In this document: positions 35,000 through 45,988 of the stretch, in pieces
Position numbering within the stretch: the first letter of the stretch is position 1
Layout of the letters: every line of letters starts with the position of its first letter
Origin: Mesotaenium endlicherianum
Taxonomy: Eukaryota > Streptophyta > Zygnematophyceae > Zygnematales > Mesotaeniaceae
Length of the DNA: 64,000 nt
Assembly: GCA_009602735.1 (NCBI GenBank)
Contig: WELA01000805.1
Location: 267,792-331,791, forward strand
Direction: 5' to 3'
Translations under genes and position numbers: made by a program
Notes under the pieces: model-generated
Seen by the model: the letters and a program-made list of their open reading frames with translations, nothing else
The model's database searches: none
Told to the model about the DNA's origin: nothing

Positions 35000-35002
35000 T
35001 TT
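34967..35002 (-). promoter_or_regulatory. -1 ribosomal frameshift cassette at gag/pol junction (C2)
   Basis: On the minus strand the gag codons TCA AAA AAC give heptamer A AAA AAC (plus-strand 34996-35002). After 10 nt comes a 7-bp GC-rich stem GGTAGGC / GCCTACC with loop CAGGA (34967-34985). The gag stop TAG (34981-34983) is in the 5' arm. Pol is in the -1 frame. Confidence 0.82.
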
Positions 35003-36261
35003 GACAACTTTTTGGGGCATGAAAGTGCACGATGGCCCTTTTCCTTGCAATAAAAGCATAGTCCAGCCGTCATGAGAGCTTCTTTTTCAGCCGGGGAGAG
35101 TCTTGCTTTCACTCCTTGCTGGTTTCTTGCATCATAAGTGTCATTGGAGGGTCTTCCACTCTTCCGGGCAGCCGCGGGGTCCCTTTTAATAACTCCGATT
35201 TCCATGGGTGTGGGTCCAGATTCGGATGTGGAAGGGGCTGCGTACACCCGCGTCGTCGGTACCCGTGAAGATGAAGGCACGGAGTGCTTGAAATCCAAGG
35301 TATCCACCTTTTGGGCCACTTCAATGATCTTTGAGAAGTCCGTCAAGTCGCGTAACTCCACTTCCTTTGCCACCTTGGGTTTGAGGCCAAAGATGTAGCG
35401 GTCAATCTTCTCCTCGAGAGACATGTTGGGGATCTCAAGAGTGAGGGCGTGAAATCTGGATGTATACTCTTGAACGGACGTCGTTTGCTTGAGATGGTGG
35501 AGCTTTCCTCGGGCAATCTTCTCCGCATTGATGGGCATGAATTGCTTCTTGAGGGCCTCACGAAAATCTGCCCATCTTGCATATGATGGTGGGGGCTCTT
35601 GGCCGAGCATGGGGTGCGCCATAGCTTGATATATAGCCGCTTGATAGTTACGCCACCATGATGTTGCTGCTCCTCTAAGTAAGGTAACGGCAAAGGGAAC
35701 GTAGTCCTCCTCGGGTACTTCAAGGAATGCGAGGTACGTCTCCACTTGGTAGAGCCATAAATTCAGGTTGGCACCTTTCCCGGGGTTGAAAGTGTCGGGT
35801 TTGCCGGGCTTGATGAGTTTCCTTGCTCTCGTTGGCTCTTGTGGAGGCGCTTGAGCCGGGGCTGGATTTTGAGCATTGCTCGCAATAGGGGCAACCATGG
35901 CAGCCATAGCTTCTCTTGACGCTTGCACGGTTGCTTCATAGGTGGCCAAGCCCACTTGGTTGTGGACGGTCATTAGGAAGGCTGCCCACTCATTTGCGGG
36001 AACTCCTTGTGGTGGGGTCAACTTTGCTATAGCGGCTGCCACGGGATTTGACGGTGCTCCTCCTTGTGGTGCTTCTTGTTGTTGGAGATTTCCTTGAGTA
36101 GGCTCTCCCATCGACGCTGGAGGAGGGTGTGCTCCTCCTTGTGGTGCTTCTTGTTGTTGCAGATTTTCTTGAGTGGGCTCTCCCATCGGCGCTGGAGGAG
36201 GGTGTCTTGGAGAGGAAGGGCTTCCTTCGAAAGCTTGCTGTTGGTCTTGAGGATCGGCCAT
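34981..36261 (-). CDS. C2 Gag polyprotein, intact
   Basis: 426 residues with an ATG at 36259-36261 ([13 protein letters not shown]). Residues 20-69 are two tandem 25-residue Pro/Gln-rich units (HPPPA-MGEPTQ-NLQQQEA pattern, bases 36055-36204), where C1 has one. The capsid-like region of the Ty3/gypsy gag type spans about 150-310 ([29 protein letters not shown]). A CCHC knuckle, [15 protein letters not shown], is near the C-terminus. It packages element RNA in cytoplasmic particles. The ATG lies 38 bp inside the LTR, just after the primer site. Confidence 0.94.
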   Translation of the reverse strand: MADPQDQQQAFEGSPSSPRHPPPAPMGEPTQENLQQQEAPQGGAHPPPASMGEPTQGNLQQQEAPQGGAPSNPVAAAIAKLTPPQGVPANEWAAFLMTVHNQVGLATYEATVQASREAMAAMVAPIASNAQNPAPAQAPPQEPTRARKLIKPGKPDTFNPGKGANLNLWLYQVETYLAFLEVPEEDYVPFAVTLLRGAATSWWRNYQAAIYQAMAHPMLGQEPPPSYARWADFREALKKQFMPINAEKIARGKLHHLKQTTSVQEYTSRFHALTLEIPNMSLEEKIDRYIFGLKPKVAKEVELRDLTDFSKIIEVAQKVDTLDFKHSVPSSSRVPTTRVYAAPSTSESGPTPMEIGVIKRDPAAARKSGRPSNDTYDARNQQGVKARLSPAEKEALMTAGLCFYCKEKGHRALSCPKKLSKNGQRR

Positions 36262-36298
36262 CTTCTTGTGCTACCAAAGTGCCTAGCTCCGATACCAC

Positions 36299-36801
36299 TG
36301 TAGTGAAACAGATAGATAAAGTACTTAGTAAAACAGAATACTTTATCTATTCAAGACAAGGATCTTTGAACACAAGTGGTAGCTTCTTGAAAGAGAGATG
36401 GCTTCTTGAAAGTTAATATATTTCTGGATTTTGGCAAGTACAAGAGTGATTCTGGAATGTCTTTCTATGTTCTAGCTCTTGTTTATATACTTGCTACATA
36501 AGTAATTTCTAGGAAGGTGTATGTTGATGTGTTGGCACCCAACACATCCCAAAACTTGCCACCTCTTTCTAGAATAATGTACACATGTCCTTTTGACCTA
36601 AAAATGGCACATTTGACTTTTGCCACATGGAGTTCTTCTAGGTCTTTCCTCTAACTTCGAAAATGCCTTGGAAGGTTCAAAGGACATGAACCAAGTTACT
36701 AGAGTACCTATTCACACTTGACTCCACACCATACGACTTCAAATATATTTGAAAACATTAAAATATATGCAAACTAATGTATAATAACTCAAATCACTAC
36801 A
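36299..36801 (-). repeat. C2 5' LTR
   Basis: 503 bp, TGTAGTGA...TCACTACA. It adjoins the primer site 36286-36297 on the inner side and the target copy TAAGG on the outer side. Confidence 0.95.
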
Positions 36802-36973
36802 TAAGGCTACAGCACCACAACTTGCAAGACTCATCTTTGACAACATCTTCCGACTCCATGGACTACCATTCAATATTGTGTTGGATAGAGATCCAAGATT
36901 CACAAGCCATTTCTGGAAAAATCTCTTCAAGAACTTGGGTACATCGCTGGATATGTCCACTGCCTACCACCCG
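36802..36973 (+). pseudogene. C1 pol part 3: integrase core fragment
   Basis: It encodes the stretch ATAPQLARLIFDNIFRLHGL followed by DRDPRFTSHFWKNLF and TAYHP. It ends at ACCCG (36969-36973), where A2 is inserted. The sequence continues at 43273 with the QLGGQTERMN portion of the same motif. Confidence 0.9.
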
Positions 36974-37714
36974 TGAAAGGGGCAAAGTGCCCTAGTGGAA
37001 GCGTAGTATCTCACGAGGAAAGAAACTAGTTGCAATCATACTAAAGAGGGCAGCGGCATATCACTAAGAAAGCTTAGCAAAATTACTCAACATTTTGAGT
37101 AGCAAGAAACTACTCACAAATGATGTAGGATAAAAGGCCTTGTCATTACAAACCCGTAGAAATTTACAGAAGTGAAAACTGATAAAAAACAAAGTTATGC
37201 CTATTTATAATTTTCTGCCTAAGTGCTCCTCTCTAGGAGGGAGCTACAGATTTTCCTAAGTGTTCGTCAAATCGTCCCTTCCAGAATATTCGTGAGTAAG
37301 CCAGATCAATCTCATCTGACGTGTTGGGCCAAATTGACGTCCACATACATGCATCGACATTACTTGAATATTCTATCTTAGACGCGCTAGGCTAAATCGA
37401 AACTTCTTGGTAAATCGACCTAGTCGGCGCTCCGCGTCAGGCAAACTTACGTGAAGGTTCAAGTTCATTCTAACGGGCCAGATCGCTCGACGCTGTCGGT
37501 CAATCCGACGGTCGCGCTCACCGCGAATTAAGGACAGTTGTCAACCGATCTCAAAACTAATTTAACTTGAGAAGTCCGTAACTCTCTAAATACTTGACCA
37601 AATTTGATGAACTTTATATCTAAATGACCACAAAAATGCACCCTACACGACTATACAATCAAAACATACTTTCACAAAACTCAAAAATGCACTTCTATAA
37701 ACCTATGACCTTCA
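36974..37714 (-). repeat. A2 3' LTR
   Basis: 741 bp, TGAAAGGGGC...GACCTTCA; one A of the usual CTTACA end is missing. Confidence 0.88.
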
Positions 37715-37734
37715 TCATCTCCCTCCTCAAGATG

Positions 37735-40700
37735 CGACGTCCTCGACGCATTCTGCAAATAACGTCTCAACTTACTCTTACAATGAGTCAAGTTGGCCTC
37801 TGGCTCCCAAGTGTTGTCGTCCGCATACTAGCCCTTCCACTTGACCAGATACTCTTGAACAAGTCGTTGACCTCGCTTGACTCGTCGATCGCCGACAATC
37901 GCCTCCACTTCATACTCCAATACATCATCAATCTCGACCGGTGGTGGCGGTGTAGGTAGACGTCCTGGATGTCCTTCATTCGGGTCAACGTATGGCCGCA
38001 AACAACTGACATGGAACACATCATGGATACGCCAGCCTAAAGAAAGCTCCAACTTGTAGGTCACCAAATTAACCTGCTTGAGCACCACAAAGGGACCTGT
38101 GAACCGTGCTCGCAGTTTCCTCTTGCCCGTGAAAGGTAGGTTCTTTGTTGACAAGAGTACTTTGTCGCCCACGTGGAATGTCACTTCCCTCCTGTGCTTG
38201 TTGGCATACTTGACCTGTTCCTCCTGTGCCTTTTTGAATACACGTCTTTGCCATATCCCAAGTGTTGGCCCTCTGCTCCATAAAAACTTGTGTAGTAGGA
38301 ACCTGAGTCTTTTTGGCCTTCTCCAACAAGATGTTCTCTCCCATAAACCATAGCGAATGGTGACTGCTCGGTCAATCCCTGCATGCTGTTGTTGTAGGCA
38401 AACTCCAACCCTGGCAGCTTCTTGTCCCACTCTGAAGGGTCGCCCATCGTGAAACTCCTGAGTACCTCTTGCAGAGTTCTGTTGAGCTTCTCACTCTGCC
38501 CGTCTGTCTGAGGATGATAGGAAGTGCTCATACTCAGCTTGGTCCCTATCAAAGTAAACAATGACCGCCACAAGTTGCTAGTAAACCTTGGATCCCGATC
38601 TGAAACAATCACCTTCGGCAATCCATGTAGCCTGAAAATATGATCGAAGAATAGTCGTGCCACATCTGCTGCCGTACAAGTCTCCTTCATGGGAATGAAG
38701 TGAGCCATCTTGCTGAGTCTATCAGACACAACCCATAATGCATCGTGCCCTTGACCACTAACTGGTAACGACGTGATGAAGTCCATAGCAATCTGCTCCC
38801 AATGATACTCTGGAATAGGCAGGGGCTGCAATGTACCTCCCTTCTTTTGATTTGGTGTCTTGTTCCGCTGGCACGCATCGCAACTCCTGATCCACTCCTC
38901 GATGTTCTTGTCCATATTTCTCCAATAGTACTCCCGCTTCAGCACGCTTGCCGTCTTCTCGCTTCCAAAGTGTCCAGCATATAAGCAATCATGATGCTCT
39001 GCAAGTAGTAAGTCTCATAGCTCCTTGATGTGAGGTATCATCACTCTCTTGGAATCACAATAATACCACATGCCGTCCTTCTTATGCATACTCGAGTTGG
39101 ACTGAGCTGCTCCACCATCAGCAAATTCTGGGTCCTCCTCATAACCTCTCTGAAGCTTCTCCTTGAAGTCCATAATCTCCTTGATGATTGAGACAGCTGC
39201 AAGGTCACACCTCCTGGCTAAAGCGTCGGCAGGGTTGATCTTCCCAAGTAAGTACTTAATCTTGTGGTCGAACTATTCCAGAACCTCTATCCACCTTGCT
39301 TGTCTCGGTGTCAACGTTGGCTGCGTCATGAACTTCTCCAAGCTCTTGTGGTCGATCTTGATCAACACCTTTCGGCCGTCCACATAACATCGCCAAATCC
39401 TCAAAGCCTGGATAATAGCCAACATTTCCCGCTCGTGTGCTGCATAGTTCTGCTCTCAACTTCCTGCTCTCATATGCCACAGGCTGCATTCCCTTGCCCT
39501 GATCCTGGAGAAGAATGGCTCCCACTGCGAAATTTGATGCGTCCATGATGATGGTGAAAGGAAATTCTGGATTGGCAATTGCCAACACAGGTGCCTGTGT
39601 CAACAACTCCTTAATCTTCTCAAAAGTTTGCTGCTCCTTGTCACCTCATAGCCACTTCTCCTGCTTCTTCAACATGTCCGTGAGCGGTGCACACACCTTG
39701 GCAAATCCTTCACTGAAACGTCGATAATAATTCGCCATGCCAAGGAAACTCCTGAGTTGATGAATATCAGCAGGTACCGACCAATCTCTGATTGCTTGCA
39801 CCTTCTTTTGCTCCACCTTGACTCCTTCAACTCCCACTATATGTCGAAAAAACTCGACCTCCTTGAGACAGAAGTCGCACTTGCTCATCTTCCCATACAG
39901 CTTCTGACCTCTCAAGACCTCCAACACCTTCCTCAGATGCTCCACATGCTCTTCCAAGGTCTTCGAATAGATCAGGATGTCATCCAAAAATACCACCACG
40001 AACAGGTCCAAATAGGGTCTGAAGATACTATTCATGAGTCCCATGAATGTAACAGGTGCATTTGTCAATCCAAAAGGCATGACTGTGAACTCGAACAAAC
40101 CATAGCGAGTTCTGAAAGCAGTCTTCTGAACGTCTCCTTCCGCAATCCGTACCTCGTGATAGCCACTCCTCAAGTCGATCTTCGAGAAATACTTCGCCCC
40201 GACAAGCCTGTCAATTAACTCGTCCACTCGTAGAAGTGGGTCCCTCTTCTTGATGGTGACCTTGTTGAGTGCCCGGTAGTCGACACACATCCTCATTGTC
40301 CCATCCTTCTTCTTCACAAATAAGACTGGCGTTGCAAATGGAGACTCGCTGGGTCGGATGAATCTCTTCTCCAATAACTCTGTCAGCTGCTTCTGCAACT
40401 CGTCCAACTCCGCAAACGATTGTCGATAGGCGGGTCTCACTGATGGCTTGCTCCCTGGTTCCAACTTGATCTTGTGCTCCATAGCTCTCTGTGGAGGTAA
40501 TCCTGCAGGTAGCTCCTCAGGAAACACGCACTTGAACTCCTCCAACAGCGCCTTAATTTGGGCAGGCATCTCAGCAGGCTTCTTCGCTTGAGCAGTTGGG
40601 CTCTGCTCCTTCTGAGCAAGGGGATCAGACACCACGACTTGCTTCTCCGACGATGTACATTCGCCCAGGCTGTTAGGATTCACGCTTGCTCCATCTGATG

Positions 40701-41388
40701 AGTTGACAAGGGCCACCGAAACAAGGTACATCTCCTTCACCTGATTCGCCCTGCATAGCTTCTTAACTTGCAGGCTCGACAGAAGACAGTTACTTATGGT
40801 CGTATCTACCTCCACCTGTTTCGCTGTCTCCATTCGACCATCACGCCCTTGGACTTTCACTTGTCCTGTGCTCCAGTGCACTTGAGGGTTGGCTTTCCTT
40901 AGCCATGGTCGGCCCAATATCACCTCATGGTGACCCAACTCTGCCTGCTCCATAACTTCCTTACTCCGGTGCCCCGCTACTTCCACGTGAATAGCTTCCG
41001 TAGGTGCACCACACTTGAGTCTCTGCCCATTTGCCAAAATTGCCTCCTTAGGCTCANGCGCCAAAATTGCCTCTCTAGGCTCATAATGCTTCTGCACAGG
41101 AATTTGCCACTCTTTCACCAGCTTCTTGTGCACAAAGTTTGCACTTGCGCCACTGTCGACCATACACTTCGCCTTGTTGCCGTCGACCACTCCTTCCACA
41201 ATGATAGGCTTGTCAACATCTCGTCTTTCGCTTCTCGGCAGGCTCCTGGGGATAACCTCCTTGTGAGTTCTCGTCTTCACGCCAGTAGACACCCCAGATT
41301 GACTTACCGGCGTCCTCCTTTTTCCTGCTGTTGAGGTTGCTTCGCCTTCACATGACAGTCTCGAGCCAGATGTCCAAGCTTGCTGCAA
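37735..41388 (-). pseudogene. A2 Pol
   Basis: The largest open part, 39646-41388, has protease (CMVDSGASANFVHKKL) and RT ([39 protein letters not shown], intact catalytic box [10 protein letters not shown]). RNase H follows at about 39256-39606 ([16 protein letters not shown]) and integrase at 38181-38945 (CDACQRNKT, IAMDFITSLPVSG, SDRDPRFTSNLW, STSYHPQTDGQSE). The GPF module and chromodomain end it (EYLVKWKG, about 37815). Frameshifts near 39640, 39000 and 38200 and a stop in the chromodomain make it non-functional. The pol frame is -1 to gag. Confidence 0.88.
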
Positions 41389-42355
41389 TTATAGCAGGGT
41401 CCTCTCGGCTTAAAATTCTGCTGCCTGCGCTGGTACTGAACAAGTCCCAGCTCCATAGGTACTGGGCCTTGAACACTCGTGCTTGGCGCTTGAGATCCAA
41501 AGTGTCGATATCCTCCAAAGTTGTGGCTGCCCCACTGCCTCTGACTATACTCCACAGCGTTGACCCTTGTTGCCAATGCCATCATTTCTCCAAGATTGGT
41601 AGGGTCCTTGAGCGCCACTTCCTTGGCCACAGTTGGCTTGAGTCCCCTCTTGAACTAGTCCATCATCTCCGACTCGTGCATNTAGTCCATCATCTCCGAC
41701 TCGTGCATCGATGGACATTGAAGTACCAGCTCGTTGAAGCTCGATACATACTCTTGAACGCTTCCTCGTTGACGAAGGGGCACCAATAGATCTCGAGCAA
41801 TAGCCTCGGGTGCAATAGGTTGAAATTGCCTCTTCAAGTCTTCAAATAGCTGATCAACAGTAGCAGGTGCTCCAGACAGCTGCTCTTCTTGTTCGTACCA
41901 AGCTCCAGCACTCTTCTGCAGCAAAGTTATGACAAAGGCGACTTGCCAGTCGGGCGTGAGAGCAGAATACTCCATAAACTTCTTCAATCCAGAATCGATT
42001 GATGAACAAGCGGCAATTCACGCTCACCAGTATGCACTTCAGGCTTAGGCGCACGCACTCCTGCGGGTGGAATAATTGGCTGCACCACTGGGTTAACATG
42101 AATTGGTGGCACAGCAGGTGCAGGTGCCGAACTCGTCGAAGCGTCGTTCCCCATAACAACTCGCTCCATTCTCTCCACCTCCTAGCGCATATTTTGTTGA
42201 AATTGTGTGTAGACTTCTCCTCCAATTGCGTTTGCCATCTGCCTCAACATCGCCTGCATCTCTTGTTGCTCCCTTGACAAAGGTGGTGCCGTCCGCTCCA
42301 CGCGCTCAACATGCTCGACATGTTCGCCTCCTCTAGTTGCCGACTGCGACTGCAT
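41304..42355 (-). pseudogene. A2 gag
   Basis: ATG at 42353-42355 (MQSQSATRGGEHVEHVERVE). An in-frame TAG at about 42183 follows the QFQQNMR segment. The capsid-like region and CCHC knuckle (CYNCSKLGHLARDC, near 41370-41410) are preserved. The N at 41682 sits between two copies of TAGTCCATCATCTCCGACTC, so one break may be artificial. Confidence 0.82.
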
Positions 42356-42392
42356 AATATAATATGCAAACTAGCCCAGCTCCGATACCGGA

Positions 42393-43272
42393 TGAAAGAA
42401 GCAGAGTGCCCTATTGGAAGCGTAGTAACTCACGAGAAAAGAAACTAGTTGCAATCATGCTAAAGAGTGCAGCGGCATATCACTAAGAAAGCTTAGGAAA
42501 ATTACTCAACATTTTGAGTAGCAAGAAACTACTCACAAATGATGCAGGATGAAAGGCCTTGTCATTACAAACCCGTAGAAATTTACAGAATTGAAAACCG
42601 ATAAGAAACAAAGAAATTATGCCTATTTATAATTTTCTGCCTAAGTGCTCCTCTCTAGAAGGGAGCTACGGATTTTCCTTAATGTTCGTCAAATTGTCGC
42701 TCCAGAATATTCGTGAGTAAGCCAGATCAGTCTCATCTGACGTGTTGGGCCAAATTGACGTGCACATACATGCATCGACATTACTAGAATATTAAATCTT
42801 AGACGCGCTAGGCTAAACTGAAACTTCTAGGTAAATCGACCTAGTCGGCACTCCGCGTCAGCCGAACTTACGTGAAGGTTCGAGTTCAATTTAACGGGCT
42901 AGATCGCTCGACGCTGTCGGTCAATCCGACGGTCGCGCTCACCGCGAATTAAGAACAGTCGTCAACCGACCTCAAAATAAATTAAACTTCAGATGTCCGT
43001 AACTCTCTCAATACTTGACCAAATTTGATGAACTTTATATCAAAATGACCACACAAACGCACTCTACGCTTTTATGCAGTCATTATATATTTTCATGAAA
43101 CTCAAAAATGCACTTTATGAACCTATGACCTTACATTGCCAGAGGACACCCTTGACCAAATTCAATGAACTTTGTATCAAAATGACCACAAAAATGCACT
43201 CTACACGACTATACAATCAAAACATACTTTCTTGAAATTCAGAAATGCACTTTATGAACCTATGACCTTACA
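42393..43272 (-). repeat. A2 5' LTR with duplicated tail
   Basis: A normal A LTR runs from TGAAAGAAGC at 42393 to CTTACA at 43135. About 120 bp of the same LTR tail is then repeated (about 43154-43272) after a junction string GCCAGAGGACACCCTT that also occurs in a D LTR at 46244-46259. Confidence 0.8.
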
Positions 43273-44176
43273 ATCCGCAATTAGGTGGACAAACAGAGCG
43301 GATGAATTGTACTCTAAAGACCTCTCTAAAGGCCTACGTGTCTACCCTGGAGCAAGACTGGGACATGTACTTGACCCTCTTGGAGTTTGCCTTCAACAAC
43401 ACTACGCAGGCCTCCACCCAAGAGTCCCCATTCTTCCTCAACTATGGCTACCATCCAACCACGCCGCTGAGCTTCACGGCGGCCATGATGAAGTATCTGC
43501 AGCAACATATGTTTTGGAAACATTAGAAGCAGCCCTTGCAGCAGCCAAGAAAGCTCTACAATACGCGCAAGATGCTCAAGCAAGAGTGACAAACAGGTCG
43601 AAAAGAGAAATTACGTACAAAGTGGGTGACAACGTGTTACTATCATCCAAGAACATTTCCCTGAACAACAGGCCAGCCGGCAGCAAGTTCTCTCCCAAGT
43701 ATTTGGGACCCTTCAGAATTATCCAACAAGTCAGCCCCGTTGCTTTCAAGCTAGAATTTCCCCAAACTATGCACATCGTCCCCGTATTCCACGCTTCCCT
43801 TTTCAAGCCATATGTGCAACCAAACAACAAGTTTCCAGGACGAGTGACGACTCCACCAGCCCCAACAATAGTGGATGATTGTTTGGAGTATGAAATGGAA
43901 GACGTATTGGCTATGAAAAATTTCAGGAGACAGCAGCAATACTTGATCAAGTGGAAAGGATATCCAGATTCGGAGAATAGTTGGGTGGCGGCGCACTACC
44001 TTGACAAAGTTCAGAGAAAGCTGAGACGCTTCCATGCCGCCAACTCTTATCTTGGACCAGCCCCAAGTCTCTCTACTAGAAGTCCAAATACTTTAGGGAG
44101 GCAGCCTGCCACCATCAAGAAGCAGCAGAAGACTCCTTGGAGGCAGCCTGCAAGAACAAGAAAGAGGAAAAATTGA
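43273..44176 (+). pseudogene. C1 pol part 4: integrase C-terminus and chromodomain
   Basis: It begins QLGGQTERMNCTLKTSL, and one frameshift near 43480 leads into the long open end. The GPF motif is LGPFRIIQQVSPVAFKLEF. The chromodomain (about 43875-44000) has YLIKWKGYPDSENSW, the aromatic residues that read methylated histone tails and steer integration. The Lys/Arg-rich tail ends at 44174-44176. Confidence 0.92.
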
Positions 44177-44943
44177 CATTAGACACTTTTCTCTTCTTGC
44201 AGTTTCTGGAGAGAAAACTAAAACTAATACTGATGAAATTTATTTGCATATTAAATTTTGAAATTCTATTTGATTGTAGTTCATGAGTAGATGGTTCTTT
44301 AGACTTTAAGTTCGCCCAATTTGGAGCTATGGTCAAAGTGATAAAAATCTCTGAACACAAGGGGGTCAGGCTGCTGGCATTATTAGGGAAGAATATGCCT
44401 TCTGACATTGTGCCCTCCTCTGAAATTGGATTGCTTTGAAACTCAAGGCTATGGTAGAAGACATTACTGCGCCCATTTAGAAACTAATTGTGCAGAGTTT
44501 AAAGAAGTAGAGAAGGACTTATGATTTTCAAAAGTTTCTGCACATATTTGAAGGAGTGCCTACTCCCTCTGCTCTGGACGACACTCCAGAAATTATAATA
44601 CTCTCAAATTTGATGACCTGGTAGATACCTTTAACGCGCTATGTTTGGCACTAGCATTTTTAGATATGAAGCATTTTTTGAACATTATGAATTTTTGAAT
44701 CCGTGGCAAATTTTGGGTCAACTTGTACTATTTTCCTTATCAACAAGGAGTAGGCTAGCCAATAAGGTCACACCACCCACGACCTTGCCTAGTCTACCTT
44801 TGATGTGTAGCACCTGACTTGGAGCCTTTGACTGGTCTTCTTTACATGTGTGGCACCTGACTTGAAGCCTTTGACTAGTCTTCTCCACATGTGTAAGACT
44901 TGACTTGCGCGCCGAGACGTCGCTTCTTCTATTGGGGGTGTGA
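44177..44943 (+). other. C1 3' untranslated region with tandem repeats
   Basis: No ORF. About 44800-44905 holds three imperfect copies of a roughly 45-bp unit (core ACATGTGTGGCACCTGACTTG, then TTTGACTAGTCTTC). A G-rich polypurine tract (ATTGGGGGTGTGA) directly precedes the LTR. Confidence 0.75.
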
Positions 44944-45385
44944 TGTAGTGATATGAGTTAGAATGAAGTAGTTTGTTTTTATTTTAATGCTTTTGAATGC
45001 TTTTGAATAGTTTTAGAGTACATTTGTGTGGATTCAAGTGTGAATAGATACTCTAGTGACTTGGTTCATGTCCTTTGAACCTTCTAAGGCATTTTCAAAG
45101 TTAGAGGAAGGACCTAGAAGAACTCCATGTGGCAAAAGTCAAATATGCCATTTTTAGGTCAAAAGAACATGTGTACATTATTCTAGAAAGAGGTGGCAAG
45201 TTTTGGGATGTGTTGGGTGCATCTTCTTAGAAATTACTTACGTAGCAAGTATATAAACAAGAGCTAGAACATAGAAATGCATTCCAGAATCACTCTTGTA
45301 CTTGCCAAATTCCAGGAATTTATCAACTTTCAAGAAGCCATCTCTCTTTCAAGAAGCTACCACTTGTGTTCAAAGATCCTTGTCT
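44944..45385 (+). repeat. C1 3' LTR, truncated
   Basis: It starts TGTAGTGATATGAG and matches the C LTR for 442 bp, then stops within GATCCTTGTCT. The last 60 bp or so, including the terminal hairpin, are missing, and D-family internal sequence follows directly. Confidence 0.9.
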
Positions 45386-45988
45386 AGCCCTCTGACTCAA
45401 GTCTCCAAGGAGAAGGAGCTTAACGTTTTGGGCAGCAGACCTACACGTTGGTCTCCTGATGACAGGGCAACCAAAAGGGCAGCCAGAGGAGTGGCCAGGG
45501 GAGTGGCAGCAACCCCCTCCAACCATGGCAATGTTCCTCTTGCCAATGTGTTCCAGCATCCTATGGGACTCCCAATTTATGTGGGGGTCAGCACACAGGC
45601 TGCTGAAGAAAGAGCAGGAGTTTTGCTGCAGTCTCCCAAGGGTCCTTCCTTAGCGGAAGCAGGGGTGTTTAGGAGGCCAGCTGACAGGGGTAGAGGACAG
45701 TCCATGGGGTCCACGTCTAAGTCCCAGTCTCCTGGGCTCCAGGAACATCTCCCTAATGTCTGTAAACCATCCTTTAGTCAGCCTTGCTGGAGGTCTCTCT
45801 GTTCGCATTCCACAATGGCAGTGGGCTGAGGGTGGAGGTGACAGCTTGCTGTTACCAGTGATCCCCACAGTTAGGCAACAGTGTTGAAGCAAGAGGCGAT
45901 GGTAGGGAGATTAGTATTGTTAATATAATAAACTCTTGTAGTTCATACTTAGTGTTGACGAGGCGACAACAGGGTAAGTTGGAGGGAT
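45386..45988 (+). pseudogene. D2: C-terminal part of the D third ORF
   Basis: It encodes a relative of the end of the D1 third ORF, with RAARGVARGVAATP, NVPLANVFQHPMGLPIYVGV and FRRPADRGRG. It reads through the position where D1 has its 28055 stop, which shows that the D1 stop is a mutation. The frame closes at 45827-45829. The similarity of the two copies is higher in the motif region than around it. Confidence 0.75.

Larger units (their letters stand above)
30117..36801 (-). mobile_element. Ty3/gypsy chromovirus C2, nearly intact
   Basis: 6685 bp on the minus strand, with 503-bp LTRs at both ends and the duplication TAAGG (30112-30116 and 36802-36806) of C1 integrase sequence. The LTRs differ at about six positions by eye, so this is a young insertion. 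Primer site TGGTATCGGAGC lies at 36286-36297 on the minus strand. A G-rich polypurine tract adjoins the 3' LTR at 30620-30632. Gag is intact. Pol has one 5-bp insertion in integrase. Confidence 0.96.
36974..43272 (-). mobile_element. Ty3/gypsy chromovirus A2 nested in C1
   Basis: 6299 bp on the minus strand. LTRs are 36974-37714 and 42393-43272, and the flanking target sequences are ACCCG (36969-36973) and ATCCG (43273-43277), one mismatch apart. The primer-site-like CGGTATCGGAGC is at 42379-42390 on the minus strand. The polypurine tract is next to 37714. It is less decayed than A1, but gag and pol contain stops. Two single-N breaks, each with duplicated flanks (41057 and 41682), may be assembly faults rather than true lesions. 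Confidence 0.92.
17034..45385 (+). mobile_element. Ty3/gypsy chromovirus C1, split by three insertions
   Basis: A plus-strand element whose pieces are 17034-20148, 28990-30116, 36802-36973 and 43273-45385. Joining them gives one gag-protease-RT-RNase H-integrase-chromodomain order that is collinear with C2. The interruptions are D1, C2 and A2, each flanked by a 5-bp duplication of C1 sequence. The 5' LTR is 17034-17536 (first dinucleotide changed to TA). The 3' LTR starts at 44944 and is truncated at 45385. Stops and frameshifts occur throughout, so it is inactive. Confidence 0.93.

Noticed and set aside
41304-41388. Canonical frameshift heptamer in family A
   Set aside because: The pol frame is -1 to gag, but the overlap offers only G GAA AAA, which does not fit X XXY YYZ, and no strong hairpin was found nearby.
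43172-43277. Start of the 334-residue ORF before 43278
   Set aside because: The first part lies in the A2 LTR; only the sequence after the ATCCG target repeat is C1 integrase.
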